NCBI RefSeq assembly: GCF_900105675.1
Contig: NZ_LT629786.1
Location: forward strand, 2,294,001-2,358,000
Source: Pseudomonas synxantha
Lineage (GTDB): Bacteria > Pseudomonadota > Gammaproteobacteria > Pseudomonadales > Pseudomonadaceae
Direction of reading: 5' to 3'
DNA length: 64,000 nucleotides
Part shown: in pieces, positions 53,098 through 61,698 of the stretch
Layout: each line of letters opens with the position of its first letter
Position numbering within the stretch: the stretch's first letter is position 1
Notes under the pieces: generated by a model
What the model saw: only the letters and a program-made list of their open reading frames with translations
What the model was told of the DNA's origin: nothing
The model's database searches: none
Translations under genes and position numbers: made by a program

Positions 53098-54300
53098 TTG
53101 TCCAACCCAACCCCTCAATCGGCCCCGCCGTCCCGAGCCTTGCGCTGGGGCGTGGCCGGCTCGGTGGTGGTGATGATCGCCGCCGGTGGCCTGTTCTACT
53201 ACGCCTCGCAACTGGCCGCTACCAAACGCCAGGTCAACCACAATGAAATCGCGGTGACGATCCACGCCCACGCCTGTGAGCCCAACGCCCTTACCGTACC
53301 GGCCGGACGTGCGAGCTTTCGTATCATCAACCGCTCCGACCGTGCTGTGGAATGGGAAATCCTCGATGGCGTGCTGGTGGTCGAAGAGCGGGAAAATATC
53401 GCACCGGGCCTGAGCCAGGTGATCAACGCCAATCTGCAGCCCGGCGACTACGCGATCACCTGCGGCCTGCTGAGCAATCCCCGTGGCACGCTGCATGTCA
53501 CGCCGACCGCTGAGTCCGACGCCCAGGCCAAGGCCAAGCCGTCGATGGTGGCGTTTATCGGCCCGCTGTCGGAGTTCCGTGTGTACCTGAGCGGCCAAGG
53601 CGGCGCGCTGGTCAAGGCCGCAGCCGCCCTGCAACAGGCGATCGACGCCGGCGACCTGGCCCAGGCCCAGGCGCTGTACGCGCCGGCCCGTGAAGCCTAT
53701 CAGCGCCTGGCGCCGGCAGCCCAGCGCCTCGCCGAGCTGGACAACGCTATCAATGCTCGCGCCGATTACTTTGAAAAACGCGAGCAGGATCCGGCCTTCA
53801 GCGGCTTCCACCGCCTCGAATACAGCCTGTTCCAGCAACGCAGCCTCGATGGCCTGGCGCCGGTCGCCCAACGCTTGGTCACCGACGTCACCACGCTCAA
53901 GCAACAGCTGCTGGCTCAGTCCCTGCCGCCGGAGCAATTGGTCAGCATTGTGGTGCGCAACCTCAACAGTCTGGCGGATGTACGCGCGGTCAGCGGTGAA
54001 GAGGAGCGCTACAGCCATATTGACCTGAATGGATTTGCCGCCAACCTGCAGGTCGCCCGCAAAGTGATCGACCTGATGCGTCCACTGTTGACCAAGTCCG
54101 CCGCCGACCTGCTGCCCCACATCGACAGCGCGCTCAACGCCTTCGATGCCGAGCTCAATGGATTGAAGGTCGACAACCACTACGCCCGTTACGACAGCGT
54201 CACCGACGATCAGCGCAAGCAGATCGCCGACAAGGCCAAGGCACTGGCCGCCGCACTCGATGGAATCGACCCCGCCCTCGGCCTTTCCGGCCTGCAGTGA
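53098..54300 (+). CDS. efeO: Iron uptake protein EfeO (cupredoxin + M75)
   Basis: A 400-residue periplasmic protein. An N-terminal membrane anchor or signal ([19 protein letters not shown]) comes first, then a cupredoxin-like domain (about 45-120, [25 protein letters not shown]). The imelysin/M75 domain (about 140-400) carries the HxxE metal motif in FHRLEYSLF. The start is read as a TTG at 53098 with AAGGA 6 bases upstream, directly after the efeU stop. The only in-frame ATG (53056) lies inside efeU. Confidence 0.9.
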   Translation: MSNPTPQSAPPSRALRWGVAGSVVVMIAAGGLFYYASQLAATKRQVNHNEIAVTIHAHACEPNALTVPAGRASFRIINRSDRAVEWEILDGVLVVEERENIAPGLSQVINANLQPGDYAITCGLLSNPRGTLHVTPTAESDAQAKAKPSMVAFIGPLSEFRVYLSGQGGALVKAAAALQQAIDAGDLAQAQALYAPAREAYQRLAPAAQRLAELDNAINARADYFEKREQDPAFSGFHRLEYSLFQQRSLDGLAPVAQRLVTDVTTLKQQLLAQSLPPEQLVSIVVRNLNSLADVRAVSGEEERYSHIDLNGFAANLQVARKVIDLMRPLLTKSAADLLPHIDSALNAFDAELNGLKVDNHYARYDSVTDDQRKQIADKAKALAAALDGIDPALGLSGLQ

Positions 54301-54313
54301 AGACGACCGCACT

Positions 54314-55615
54314 ATGAGTGATACACCACAGTTTGATCTCCAACGCCGCCGCGTCCTGCTGGGCATGGCCGCCACTGGCGCGGCAATTGCCGGCAGCAGC
54401 TTGAGTTGCCCGGCCATGGCCGCAGCGGCAGAGCAAGTGACCAGCGCACCGCGCAGTGACAAGACCCATGACCGCCAGGCGTTTTTCGGCCAGCACCAAA
54501 GCGGCATCGTCACACCGCGCCCGGCCTGCGGCATGGTCGTGGCGTTCGATGTACTGGCCAGCGACCGTGAAGATCTGGAGCGGCTGTTCCGTACCTTGAA
54601 CGAGCGCATCGCGTTCCTGATGAGCGGCGGCACCGTGCCCCAGGTCGATCCGAAATTGCCACCTACCGATTCCGGCATCCTCGGCCCCGTAGTGTCGCCG
54701 GATAACTTGACTATTACCCTGTCGGTGGGCGAGTCGTTGTTCGATGAGCGCTTCGGCCTCAAGGCGGTCAAACCCAAGCGCCTGAGCCGCATGGTCGGTT
54801 TTCCCAACGATGCGTTGGAACCGGCGCAATGCCACGGCGACCTGAGCCTGCAGTTCAGCTCCAATACGCCGGACACCAATATCCACGCCCTGCGCGACAT
54901 CGTAAAGAACCTGCCCGACCTGCTGCTGGTGCGCTGGAAACAGGAAGGCAGCGTGCCGCCCCAGGCACCGGCCAAGCCCGGCGAGCCTGCGCAGAGCGCG
55001 CGCAATTTCCTGGGTTTTCGCGATGGTTCGGCCAACCCGGACTCCAACGATGCCAAGGCCATGGACCAGATCGTTTGGGTCCAACCCGGCAGCGACGAAC
55101 CGGCCTGGGCCGCCCATGGCAGTTACCAGGCCGTGCGTATCATCCGTAACTTTGTCGAGCGTTGGGATCGCACCCCGCTGCAAGAACAGGAAAGCATCAT
55201 AGGCCGCGTCAAACCCACGGGCGCCCCCATGGATGGCCAGCATGAAACCCAGGTTCCGGACTACAGCAAAGACCCGGAAGGCAAGTTGACCAAGCTCGAC
55301 GCCCATATCCGCCTGGCCAACCCGCGCACCCCGCAGACCCAGGCCAACCTGATCCTGCGTCGGCCTTTCAACTACTCCAACGGCGTCAACAAAAACGGTC
55401 AGCTAGATATGGGGCTGTTGTTCATCTGCTACCAGGCCGACCTGGAGAAAGGCTTTATCAGCGTGCAAACCCGGCTAAACGGCGAGCCCCTGGAGGAATA
55501 CCTCAAGCCGGTGGGTGGCGGCTATTTCTTCACCTTGCCGGGGGTCACCGGGCCCAAGGATTTCCTTGGGCGCACGCTGCTCGCCGCAACGTCCTCAACC
55601 ACTGCCAATACCTAA
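54314..55615 (+). CDS. efeB: Dye-decolorizing heme peroxidase EfeB
   Basis: A 433-residue periplasmic DyP-type peroxidase that oxidises ferrous iron or heme-bound iron for uptake. A Tat signal lies at the N-terminus ([20 protein letters not shown]). The family motif GxxDG appears as GFRDGSANP. The proximal region [23 protein letters not shown] and the C-terminal [11 protein letters not shown] are conserved. The start is the ATG at 54314, 13 bases after efeO. Length matches EfeB (about 420-430). Confidence 0.93.
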   Translation: MSDTPQFDLQRRRVLLGMAATGAAIAGSSLSCPAMAAAAEQVTSAPRSDKTHDRQAFFGQHQSGIVTPRPACGMVVAFDVLASDREDLERLFRTLNERIAFLMSGGTVPQVDPKLPPTDSGILGPVVSPDNLTITLSVGESLFDERFGLKAVKPKRLSRMVGFPNDALEPAQCHGDLSLQFSSNTPDTNIHALRDIVKNLPDLLLVRWKQEGSVPPQAPAKPGEPAQSARNFLGFRDGSANPDSNDAKAMDQIVWVQPGSDEPAWAAHGSYQAVRIIRNFVERWDRTPLQEQESIIGRVKPTGAPMDGQHETQVPDYSKDPEGKLTKLDAHIRLANPRTPQTQANLILRRPFNYSNGVNKNGQLDMGLLFICYQADLEKGFISVQTRLNGEPLEEYLKPVGGGYFFTLPGVTGPKDFLGRTLLAATSSTTANT

Positions 55616-55640
55616 AATAAACCAGAGCGGAATGTCTCCC

Positions 55641-56459
55641 ATGAAGAAGTCGTTTATCGCATTGCCGTTGTTAATGAGCCTTGCGCCACTGGCGGCCTTC
55701 GCCGCCACAGCGCCGCTGGACCTGGTAGGCCCGGTGTCGGACTACAAGATCTACGTTACCGAGGAAATCGGCGAGCTGGTCACCCAGACCCAGGCGTTCA
55801 CCGACGCCATCAACAAAGGCGACCTGGCCGCTGCCAAGCAGCTCTATGCGCCGACCCGCGTGCACTATGAGGCCATCGAGCCGATCGCCGAGCTGTTCAG
55901 CGACCTCGACGCGTCCATCGACTCCCGCGTCGATGACCATGAAAAAGGTGTGACGGCCGAAGACTTCACCGGCTTCCACCGGATTGAATATGCGCTGTTC
56001 GCGCAGAACTCGACCCAGGGCCTGGAGGCACTGACCGCCAAGCTCAACACCGATGTGAATGATCTCCAGACCCGCGTCGACGGCCTGACCTTCCCACCGG
56101 AAAAAGTCGTCGGCGGCGCCGCCGCGCTGCTGGAAGAAGTCGCCGCTACCAAGATCTCCGGCGAGGAAGATCGCTACAGCCATACCGACCTGTATGACTT
56201 CCAGGGCAACATCGATGGCGCGAAGAAAATCGTCGACCTATTCCGTGGCCAGATCGGCCAGCAAGACCAGGCCTTCCTGGCCAAGGTCGACAAGAACTTC
56301 GCCACCGTCAACAAGATCCTGGCCAAGTACAAGACCCAGGATGGCGGCTTCGAGACCTACGACAAGGTCAAGGACAACGACCGCAAGGCGCTGGTGGGCC
56401 CGGTCAACACCCTGGCTGAAGACCTGTCGATGCTGCGCGGCAAGTTGGGCTTGAACTAA
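55641..56459 (+). CDS. efeM: EfeM-like M75 protein (EfeO without cupredoxin)
   Basis: A 272-residue periplasmic protein with a signal peptide ([12 protein letters not shown]) and a single M75/imelysin domain. It has the HxxE motif FHRIEYALF and the conserved [14 protein letters not shown]. It parallels the C-terminal part of EfeO but lacks the cupredoxin domain. An upstream ATG at 55632 is too close to the GCGGA ribosome binding site, so 55641 is preferred. It closes the efe operon just before a strong terminator. Confidence 0.9.
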   Translation: MKKSFIALPLLMSLAPLAAFAATAPLDLVGPVSDYKIYVTEEIGELVTQTQAFTDAINKGDLAAAKQLYAPTRVHYEAIEPIAELFSDLDASIDSRVDDHEKGVTAEDFTGFHRIEYALFAQNSTQGLEALTAKLNTDVNDLQTRVDGLTFPPEKVVGGAAALLEEVAATKISGEEDRYSHTDLYDFQGNIDGAKKIVDLFRGQIGQQDQAFLAKVDKNFATVNKILAKYKTQDGGFETYDKVKDNDRKALVGPVNTLAEDLSMLRGKLGLN

Positions 56460-56470
56460 GCGCTTCGAGC

Positions 56471-56514
56471 AAAAAAAACACCCAGGCCCCGTTGACGGGC
56501 CTGGGTGTTTTTTT
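56471..56514. terminator. Strong bidirectional terminator after efe operon and pssA
   Basis: A run of A, then an uninterrupted stem (AACACCCAGGCCC / GGGCCTGGGTGTT) with a 7-base loop and a run of T. It serves the efe operon on the plus strand and pssA on the minus strand, whose stop is 18 bases away. Confidence 0.95.
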
Positions 56515-56531
56515 ACCCGTGGCTTATTCGG

Positions 56532-57875
56532 CTACAGGATGCGGTACAGCAAACGCTCGATGCGCACCCGGCTGACCCGGCGCAGGAACTTGCCCACCGC
56601 TGGCGGATAATCCACCAGCGTCTGCAACTGCTGGTAACCCTGGATACGCGTGGTGTGCTGGAAAATCTGCGTCAACTCGGTACGCCGCGGCGCCAGCCAT
56701 TGGCCTTTGGGATCGTCGATCAACAAGCCGTTTTCCAGATCGAGGCGGAACGCCCGAGGGTTGAGGTTGTTGCCGGTAAGCAACGTGTAGCGTTGGTCAA
56801 CCCACAGGCCTTTGAGGTGGTAAGTGTTGTCGCCATCGTGCCACAGGTGCAGGTTCAACTGGCCGCTGTCGATCATTGGCTGGTGACGCTTGGCAAAACG
56901 CCGCAGGCTGATCTCGTACAGGTACGGTAATGCCGCGATCACCTTGAACGGCTCGCTGGGCGGAATGTAGAAATCGTTGGCGGTCTTGTCGCCGACCACA
57001 ATGTCGATCTTCACCCCACGCGCCAGGGCGCGGTTGATCTCGCGGGTCACCGGCAAAGGCAGGTTGAAGTATGGCGTGCAGATGGTCAGTTGCTGCTGGG
57101 CGCTGGCAATCAACTCGAGGATCACCCGGCTCAGGGGGTTATTCTTGCCGACACCGAGCAACGGGCTGACTGACAGGTGGCCGTTTGGCAACTGCCCTGC
57201 CGTGGTGTCATAGGCCGCATGCTTGAGGCGGCTGCGCAGGTCGCCGATGTCGTTGCGCAGGCTGCGGGTGGTCGGTGGGTTCGGCAGGTCCAGGCGATGC
57301 ACCGCCTTGGATGCGACCAGGCCATGTTCCACCAGGTGCTGCATCGAATCGGCCAGGGCCTGGCTGTGGATCAGGTGGTAACGGTCGAAGCGGTATTTGT
57401 CGAACTTGTGCAGATACACATTGTTCAGGCTGGCACCGCTGTACACCACGCTGTCATCAATAATAAAGCCCTTGAGGTGCAACACGCCGAACAGCTCGCG
57501 GGTTTGCACTGGCACGCCATACACCGGCACTTCGCTGGCGTGGCTTTGGGTCATCGCCTGGTACCAGGCACTGTTGCCCGGTTGCTTGCCGGCGCCGATC
57601 AACCCGCGCTGGGCCCGCAGCCAGTCAACCATCACCACGATGTCCAATTCGGGTCTTGCAGCCTTGGCGGCGTGCAGGGCGTCATAGATTTCCTGCCCCG
57701 CTTCGTCCTGTTGCAAGTACAGCGCAACAATGTAGATACGCCGCGTGGCCTGGGCGATTTTCTCCAGCAGGCAGCGACGATACGCGTCAGCGCTGGGCAG
57801 CACCTCGATGGCCTCGGGGGACAATGGAAAACCGCGCAGCTTGGGCAACAGGGAACGTTTGAAGAACGTCGGCAT
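56532..57875 (-). CDS. pssA: CDP-diacylglycerol-serine O-phosphatidyltransferase (PssA, PLD family)
   Basis: Makes phosphatidylserine, precursor of phosphatidylethanolamine, at the inner face of the membrane. The 447-residue product is the gamma-proteobacterial phospholipase-D-type enzyme with two HKD motifs: HLKGFIIDD (H133, K135) and HLKGLWVD in the C-terminal half. Each is followed by the SGASLNN / TGNNLNPRAF segment. The frame extends upstream to 58034, but the ATG at 57875 is where homology begins (MPTFFKRSLLPKL). Convergent with the efe operon. Confidence 0.92.
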   Translation of the reverse strand: MPTFFKRSLLPKLRGFPLSPEAIEVLPSADAYRRCLLEKIAQATRRIYIVALYLQQDEAGQEIYDALHAAKAARPELDIVVMVDWLRAQRGLIGAGKQPGNSAWYQAMTQSHASEVPVYGVPVQTRELFGVLHLKGFIIDDSVVYSGASLNNVYLHKFDKYRFDRYHLIHSQALADSMQHLVEHGLVASKAVHRLDLPNPPTTRSLRNDIGDLRSRLKHAAYDTTAGQLPNGHLSVSPLLGVGKNNPLSRVILELIASAQQQLTICTPYFNLPLPVTREINRALARGVKIDIVVGDKTANDFYIPPSEPFKVIAALPYLYEISLRRFAKRHQPMIDSGQLNLHLWHDGDNTYHLKGLWVDQRYTLLTGNNLNPRAFRLDLENGLLIDDPKGQWLAPRRTELTQIFQHTTRIQGYQQLQTLVDYPPAVGKFLRRVSRVRIERLLYRIL

Positions 57876-57969
57876 AAGGCTCGCAATGGGTCGAATCCGA
57901 AGAGGCCCCGAGCTTACACCATGGGGCGGCTCAGGTCTCGCCATCGACAAATGAAAAAGTCGCTTGACC

Positions 57970-58563
57970 ATGAAGAACGATCGTTCTACTTTGCTCGACA
58001 TGAACGATATAGCCAGCAGTGAAACCCGCGACATTATCCTCGACGTGACCGAGAAGTTGATCTATCGGCATGGCATTGCCGCCACCGGCATGGACTTGCT
58101 GGTGAAAACCGCCGGTGTGTCGAGAAAAAGCATCTATCGCTACTTCGCCAACAAGGACGAGTTGGTGATTGCCGCCCTGCAACGCCGCGACGAGCGCTGG
58201 ATGCAATGGTTGCGCGACGAAGTGGAGCGTAGTGAAGGCAGCGGCGAGCGCCTGCTGGCGCTGTTCGACGCCCTCAAGCACTGGTTTGGCTCGGCGGACT
58301 TTCGTGGCTGCGCCTTTATCAATACCAGTGGTGAAACCGGCAATGCGCAAGATCCGGTTCGCCTGCTGGCCAAAGCACATAAACAAAAACTGTTCGAGTA
58401 CGCACTTGAACTGTGCCAAGCACATGGCACCCCCGACCCGGAACGGCAGGCCGCGCAACTGCTGATCCTGATCGATGGCGCCATTACCGTTGCCCTGGTC
58501 ATGGGCGATTCAACAGCTGCCGATAATGCGCAATGCATGGCGCGGACGTTATTGCAACTTTGA
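57970..58563 (+). CDS. TetR-family transcriptional regulator
   Basis: A 197-residue repressor with an N-terminal TetR helix-turn-helix ([44 protein letters not shown]) and a helical ligand domain. The conserved [10 protein letters not shown] in the effector domain is seen in the group that controls adjacent NTF2/DUF1348 or oxidoreductase genes. It lies 55 bases upstream of the DUF1348 gene on the same strand, the likely target. A TTG at 57964 is in frame; 57970 is the first ATG. Confidence 0.9.
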   Translation: MKNDRSTLLDMNDIASSETRDIILDVTEKLIYRHGIAATGMDLLVKTAGVSRKSIYRYFANKDELVIAALQRRDERWMQWLRDEVERSEGSGERLLALFDALKHWFGSADFRGCAFINTSGETGNAQDPVRLLAKAHKQKLFEYALELCQAHGTPDPERQAAQLLILIDGAITVALVMGDSTAADNAQCMARTLLQL

Positions 58564-58618
58564 ACCCCACTGGCCAGGCAACTTTCGATCTAACTTAATT
58601 GTATTCAGGAGCCGCCCA

Positions 58619-59098
58619 ATGTCAGCACAAGCAGAAGTCCGTCCGCCCCTGCCGCCGTTTACCCGCGAGTCGGCCATTGAAAAAGTCCGCCTGGCCGAAG
58701 ACGGCTGGAACTCCCGCGACCCGCAGCGCGTGTCCCTGGCCTATACCCTGGACACGCAGTGGCGTAACCGCGCTGAATTTGCCCACAGCCGCGAAGAAGC
58801 CAAGCAGTTCCTGGCGCGCAAATGGGCCAAGGAGCTGGATTACCGATTGATCAAGGAACTGTGGGCGTTCACCGGTAACCGCATTGCCGTGCGCTATGCC
58901 TACGAGTGGCACGATGATTCGGGGAACTGGTTCCGTTCCTACGGTAATGAAAACTGGGAGTTCGATGAGAACGGCCTGATGGCCAACCGCTTTGCCTGCA
59001 TCAACGACAAGCCGATCCAGGAAAGCGAACGCAAGTTCCACTGGCCGCTGGGCCGTCGCCCGGATGATCATCCAGGGTTGTCGGACTTGGGCCTGTAA
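58619..59098 (+). CDS. DUF1348 / NTF2-like protein
   Basis: A 159-residue protein of the nuclear-transport-factor-2-like superfamily. Pattern: [61 protein letters not shown] and [21 protein letters not shown]. No enzymatic function is established that I know of. AGGAG lies 8 bases before the ATG. It follows the TetR gene and is probably regulated by it. Confidence 0.9.
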   Translation: MSAQAEVRPPLPPFTRESAIEKVRLAEDGWNSRDPQRVSLAYTLDTQWRNRAEFAHSREEAKQFLARKWAKELDYRLIKELWAFTGNRIAVRYAYEWHDDSGNWFRSYGNENWEFDENGLMANRFACINDKPIQESERKFHWPLGRRPDDHPGLSDLGL

Positions 59099-59130
59099 CA
59101 CTCCCGCTCTACAACCAGATGTGATCCAAA

Positions 59131-59157
59131 TGTGGGAGGGGCTTGCCCTCTCCCACA
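59131..59157. repeat. REP-like hairpin between convergent genes
   Basis: TGTGGGAGGG...CCTCTCCCACA forms a near-perfect hairpin of the same type as the REP units at 15721 and 15871. It lies between the convergent DUF1348 and sugar dehydrogenase genes and may act as a terminator. Confidence 0.75.
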
Positions 59158-59166
59158 CAAGCCTGA

Positions 59167-60324
59167 TCAGTCCTGGTTGAGCCCGACCCTATACAGCACG
59201 CCATCATCTTCATCGGTCAGCACATACAGAAAGCCATCCGGCCCCTGCCTCACGTCGCGAATCCGCGCTTTCAACTCACCCAGCAAGCGTTCCTCGTGAA
59301 TGACCTTATCGCCATCGAATTGCAACCGAATAAGCTCCTGGCTGACCAGCGCGCCGACAAACAGGTTGTGCTGCCACGCCTTGAAACGGTCGGCATCATA
59401 GAACGCCATGCCGCTGATGCCCGGGGACTTCTCCCACACATGGTGCGGCGCCACAGTGCCTTCTGCCGTCTTGCCCTTGGCTTCGGGAATAGGCTGCAGG
59501 GAATAGTTGATGCCATGGGTCGCCAGCGGCCAGCCATAATTCTTGCCGCGCTCGATGATATTGACTTCATCACCGCCACGGGGCCCATGTTCGTTTTCCC
59601 AGATCGTGCCGCTCCACGGGTTCAGCGCCAGGCCTTGGGGGTTGCGCTGGCCGTAGGACCAGATCTCGGGACGTACACCGGGCTGGCCGACGAAGGGATT
59701 GTCATCGGGTACGCGGCCATCCGGATAGATGCGCACGACCTTACCCTGCAATTTATCCAGATCCTGGGCCGTCGGGCGGTCGTTGTTCTCTCCCAGGGTC
59801 ACGAACAGGTAGCCGTCACGGTCAAACGCCAGCCGCGAACCAAAATGATTGCCGGTGGACAGCTTGGGCTCCTGGCGCAAGATGACCTTGAAATCCTTCA
59901 GGCCGCTCAAGTCGTCAGCCAGACGCCCGCGCCCTACGGCGGTTCCGGCTTTACCGCCTTCACCGCCCCCTTCGGCGTAGGACAGGTAAACCATACGGTC
60001 CTGCTTGAAGTCCGGCGACAGCACTACATCGAGCAAGCCGCCCTGCCCTTTGGCCCATACCTGCGGTACGCCCGTCAATGGCGCGGAAAGCTTGCCGTCC
60101 GGGCTTACAAAACGCAGGTGCCCAGGACGCTCTGTCACCAGGAAACCTTGCTGGTCGGGCAGAAACGCCGGCGCCCACGGATGGTCCAGGCCCTTTGCAA
60201 TCGGCGTGGCGGTGACGCTGCCTTGCTCACTGGGAAATTGCTGGCCATCGGCGGCGTGTACCGCGCTCAACGGCAGAAGCACGGTGGCGCACAATGCGGC
60301 CAACAGGTTTTTGCGTAGCAACAT
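59167..60324 (-). CDS. PQQ-dependent sugar dehydrogenase (YliI/Asd type)
   Basis: A 385-residue periplasmic beta-propeller dehydrogenase with a signal peptide (LLAALCATVLLPLSAVHA). Family motifs include GLDHPWAPAFLPDQQGFLVTERPGHLRFV, GNHFGSRLAFDRDGYLFVTLGENNDRP, SYGQRNPQGLALNPWSGTIWENEHGPRGGDEVN and GKNYGWPLATHG. It oxidises aldose sugars with soluble PQQ. It follows the small secreted gene at 60336 with 11 bases between. Confidence 0.93.
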   Translation of the reverse strand: MLLRKNLLAALCATVLLPLSAVHAADGQQFPSEQGSVTATPIAKGLDHPWAPAFLPDQQGFLVTERPGHLRFVSPDGKLSAPLTGVPQVWAKGQGGLLDVVLSPDFKQDRMVYLSYAEGGGEGGKAGTAVGRGRLADDLSGLKDFKVILRQEPKLSTGNHFGSRLAFDRDGYLFVTLGENNDRPTAQDLDKLQGKVVRIYPDGRVPDDNPFVGQPGVRPEIWSYGQRNPQGLALNPWSGTIWENEHGPRGGDEVNIIERGKNYGWPLATHGINYSLQPIPEAKGKTAEGTVAPHHVWEKSPGISGMAFYDADRFKAWQHNLFVGALVSQELIRLQFDGDKVIHEERLLGELKARIRDVRQGPDGFLYVLTDEDDGVLYRVGLNQD

Positions 60325-60335
60325 AAGACGAGTCC

Positions 60336-60650
60336 TTAGCGGCGATTGCCGTTGGCATCATAGGTGGGCGCTTTGGGTTCGGTGGCCGGGCGACTCGGGG
60401 GAGCTTCCTGCCTCGGATAACGGTTGCCGATGCCGCCGTTTTCCACAGTCGGTCGCGGGCTGCTCGGGGTAGTCTGGATTCCACGAACAGCCGGTGCGTT
60501 GGGCTGGGTGCCCTGCATGCTGTTGGGATTGGCCCGATGAATCGGACTGTTGTTGGTGTCGTAACGGCCCGGCAGGTTTTGCGCCTGGGCCAATGGCGCC
60601 AGGGCCAGGCCCAGCGCAAGTGCTGCAAGATGACGTACACAACGGTTCAT
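60336..60650 (-). CDS. Small secreted Pro/Asn-rich protein
   Basis: A 104-residue protein with a signal peptide (LAALALGLALAPLAQA) and a mature region rich in Pro, Asn, Arg and Thr. It has little predicted secondary structure (LPGRYDTNNSPIHRANPNSM through APTYDANGNRR). No family recognised. The ATG at 60650 has AGAGG 7 bases upstream. It is just upstream of the sugar dehydrogenase and probably cotranscribed. Confidence 0.75.
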   Translation of the reverse strand: MNRCVRHLAALALGLALAPLAQAQNLPGRYDTNNSPIHRANPNSMQGTQPNAPAVRGIQTTPSSPRPTVENGGIGNRYPRQEAPPSRPATEPKAPTYDANGNRR

Positions 60651-60834
60651 GAGCAAACCTCTCTATGCCGAGTACTACCTGCGTTCGATAACACGCTACC
60701 CCGAGGGTTCGCGTTGTGACACTAAATAGTTTCTCATCAGGTGTAACACGATCTGTCCGAGCATCTACCCGTCGAAACTTTTGTCCTGGCCCATGAGTCA
60801 CCAGAACACAGTCTCTTCGTTAAGGAGTTCATCT

Positions 60835-61674
60835 ATGCCGCGGGCAATCTGGAAAGGCGCCATCAGTTTCGGCTTGGTTCACATCCCGGTATCGCTGGTC
60901 TCGGCCACGTCATCCCAGGGTGTCGATTTCGACTGGCTGGACAAGCGCAGCATGGACCCGGTGGGCTATAAGCGCATCAACAAGACCACCGGCAAGGACG
61001 TCACCAAGGAGAATATCGTCAAGGGCGTCGCTTATGAAAAAGGTCGCTACGTGGTGCTCAGCGAAGATGAAATTCGCTCGGCCCACCCCAAGTCGACCCA
61101 GACTATCGAGATCATCGCCTTCGTCGCCAGCGACCAGATCCCGCTGCAAAACATCGACACGCCGTATTTCCTGGCCCCGGACAAACGCGGCGGCAAGGTC
61201 TATGCGCTGCTGCGTGAAACCCTGAAGAAAACCGGCAAGGTCGCCCTGGCCAATGTCGTGCTGCACACCAAACAGCACCTGGCCGCGTTGATGCCGTTGG
61301 AGTCGGCCCTGGTGCTGGTGATGTTGCGCTGGCCTGCCGAAGTGCGCAGCCTGGATGAGCTGGAACTGGGCAGCGATGTGACCAAGCCGACTTTGGCCAA
61401 GGGCGAACTGGACATGGCCAAGCGCCTGGTGGAAGACATGAGCGCCGACTGGCAGCCCGATGAGTACCGCGACAGTTTCCAGGACAAGATCATGGCGCTG
61501 GTGGCGAAGAAGGCCAAGGCTGGCAAGATCGAAGATGTAGAAACGGCCGAGGGCAGCGAAGAGCGCAAATCTGCCGACGTAATCGACCTGACGGAATTGC
61601 TCAAGCGTAGTCTGGCGGGCAAACCGGCAGCGAAGAAGCCCGCCGCAAAAAAGTCCAGTAAAAAAGCCTCTTGA
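60835..61674 (+). CDS. ku: Ku DNA end-binding protein
   Basis: A 279-residue bacterial Ku, forming the homodimeric ring that binds double-strand break ends and recruits LigD for non-homologous end joining. The N-terminus MPRAIWKGAISFGLVHIPVSL is diagnostic. The beta-barrel core contains RINKTTGKDVTKENIVKGVAYEKGRYVVLSEDE. The C-terminal tail is lysine/alanine-rich (KPAAKKPAAKKSSKKAS). AAGGAG lies 8 bases before the ATG. ligD follows 24 bases later. Confidence 0.96.
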   Translation: MPRAIWKGAISFGLVHIPVSLVSATSSQGVDFDWLDKRSMDPVGYKRINKTTGKDVTKENIVKGVAYEKGRYVVLSEDEIRSAHPKSTQTIEIIAFVASDQIPLQNIDTPYFLAPDKRGGKVYALLRETLKKTGKVALANVVLHTKQHLAALMPLESALVLVMLRWPAEVRSLDELELGSDVTKPTLAKGELDMAKRLVEDMSADWQPDEYRDSFQDKIMALVAKKAKAGKIEDVETAEGSEERKSADVIDLTELLKRSLAGKPAAKKPAAKKSSKKAS

Positions 61675-61698
61675 GTCCGCCATCGGTTGGAGAATGAC

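Noticed and set aside
52975..55062. 695-codon minus-strand open frame across the efe operon
   Set aside because: Antisense to efeU, efeO and efeB, all of which have strong family motifs; the composition looks non-coding.
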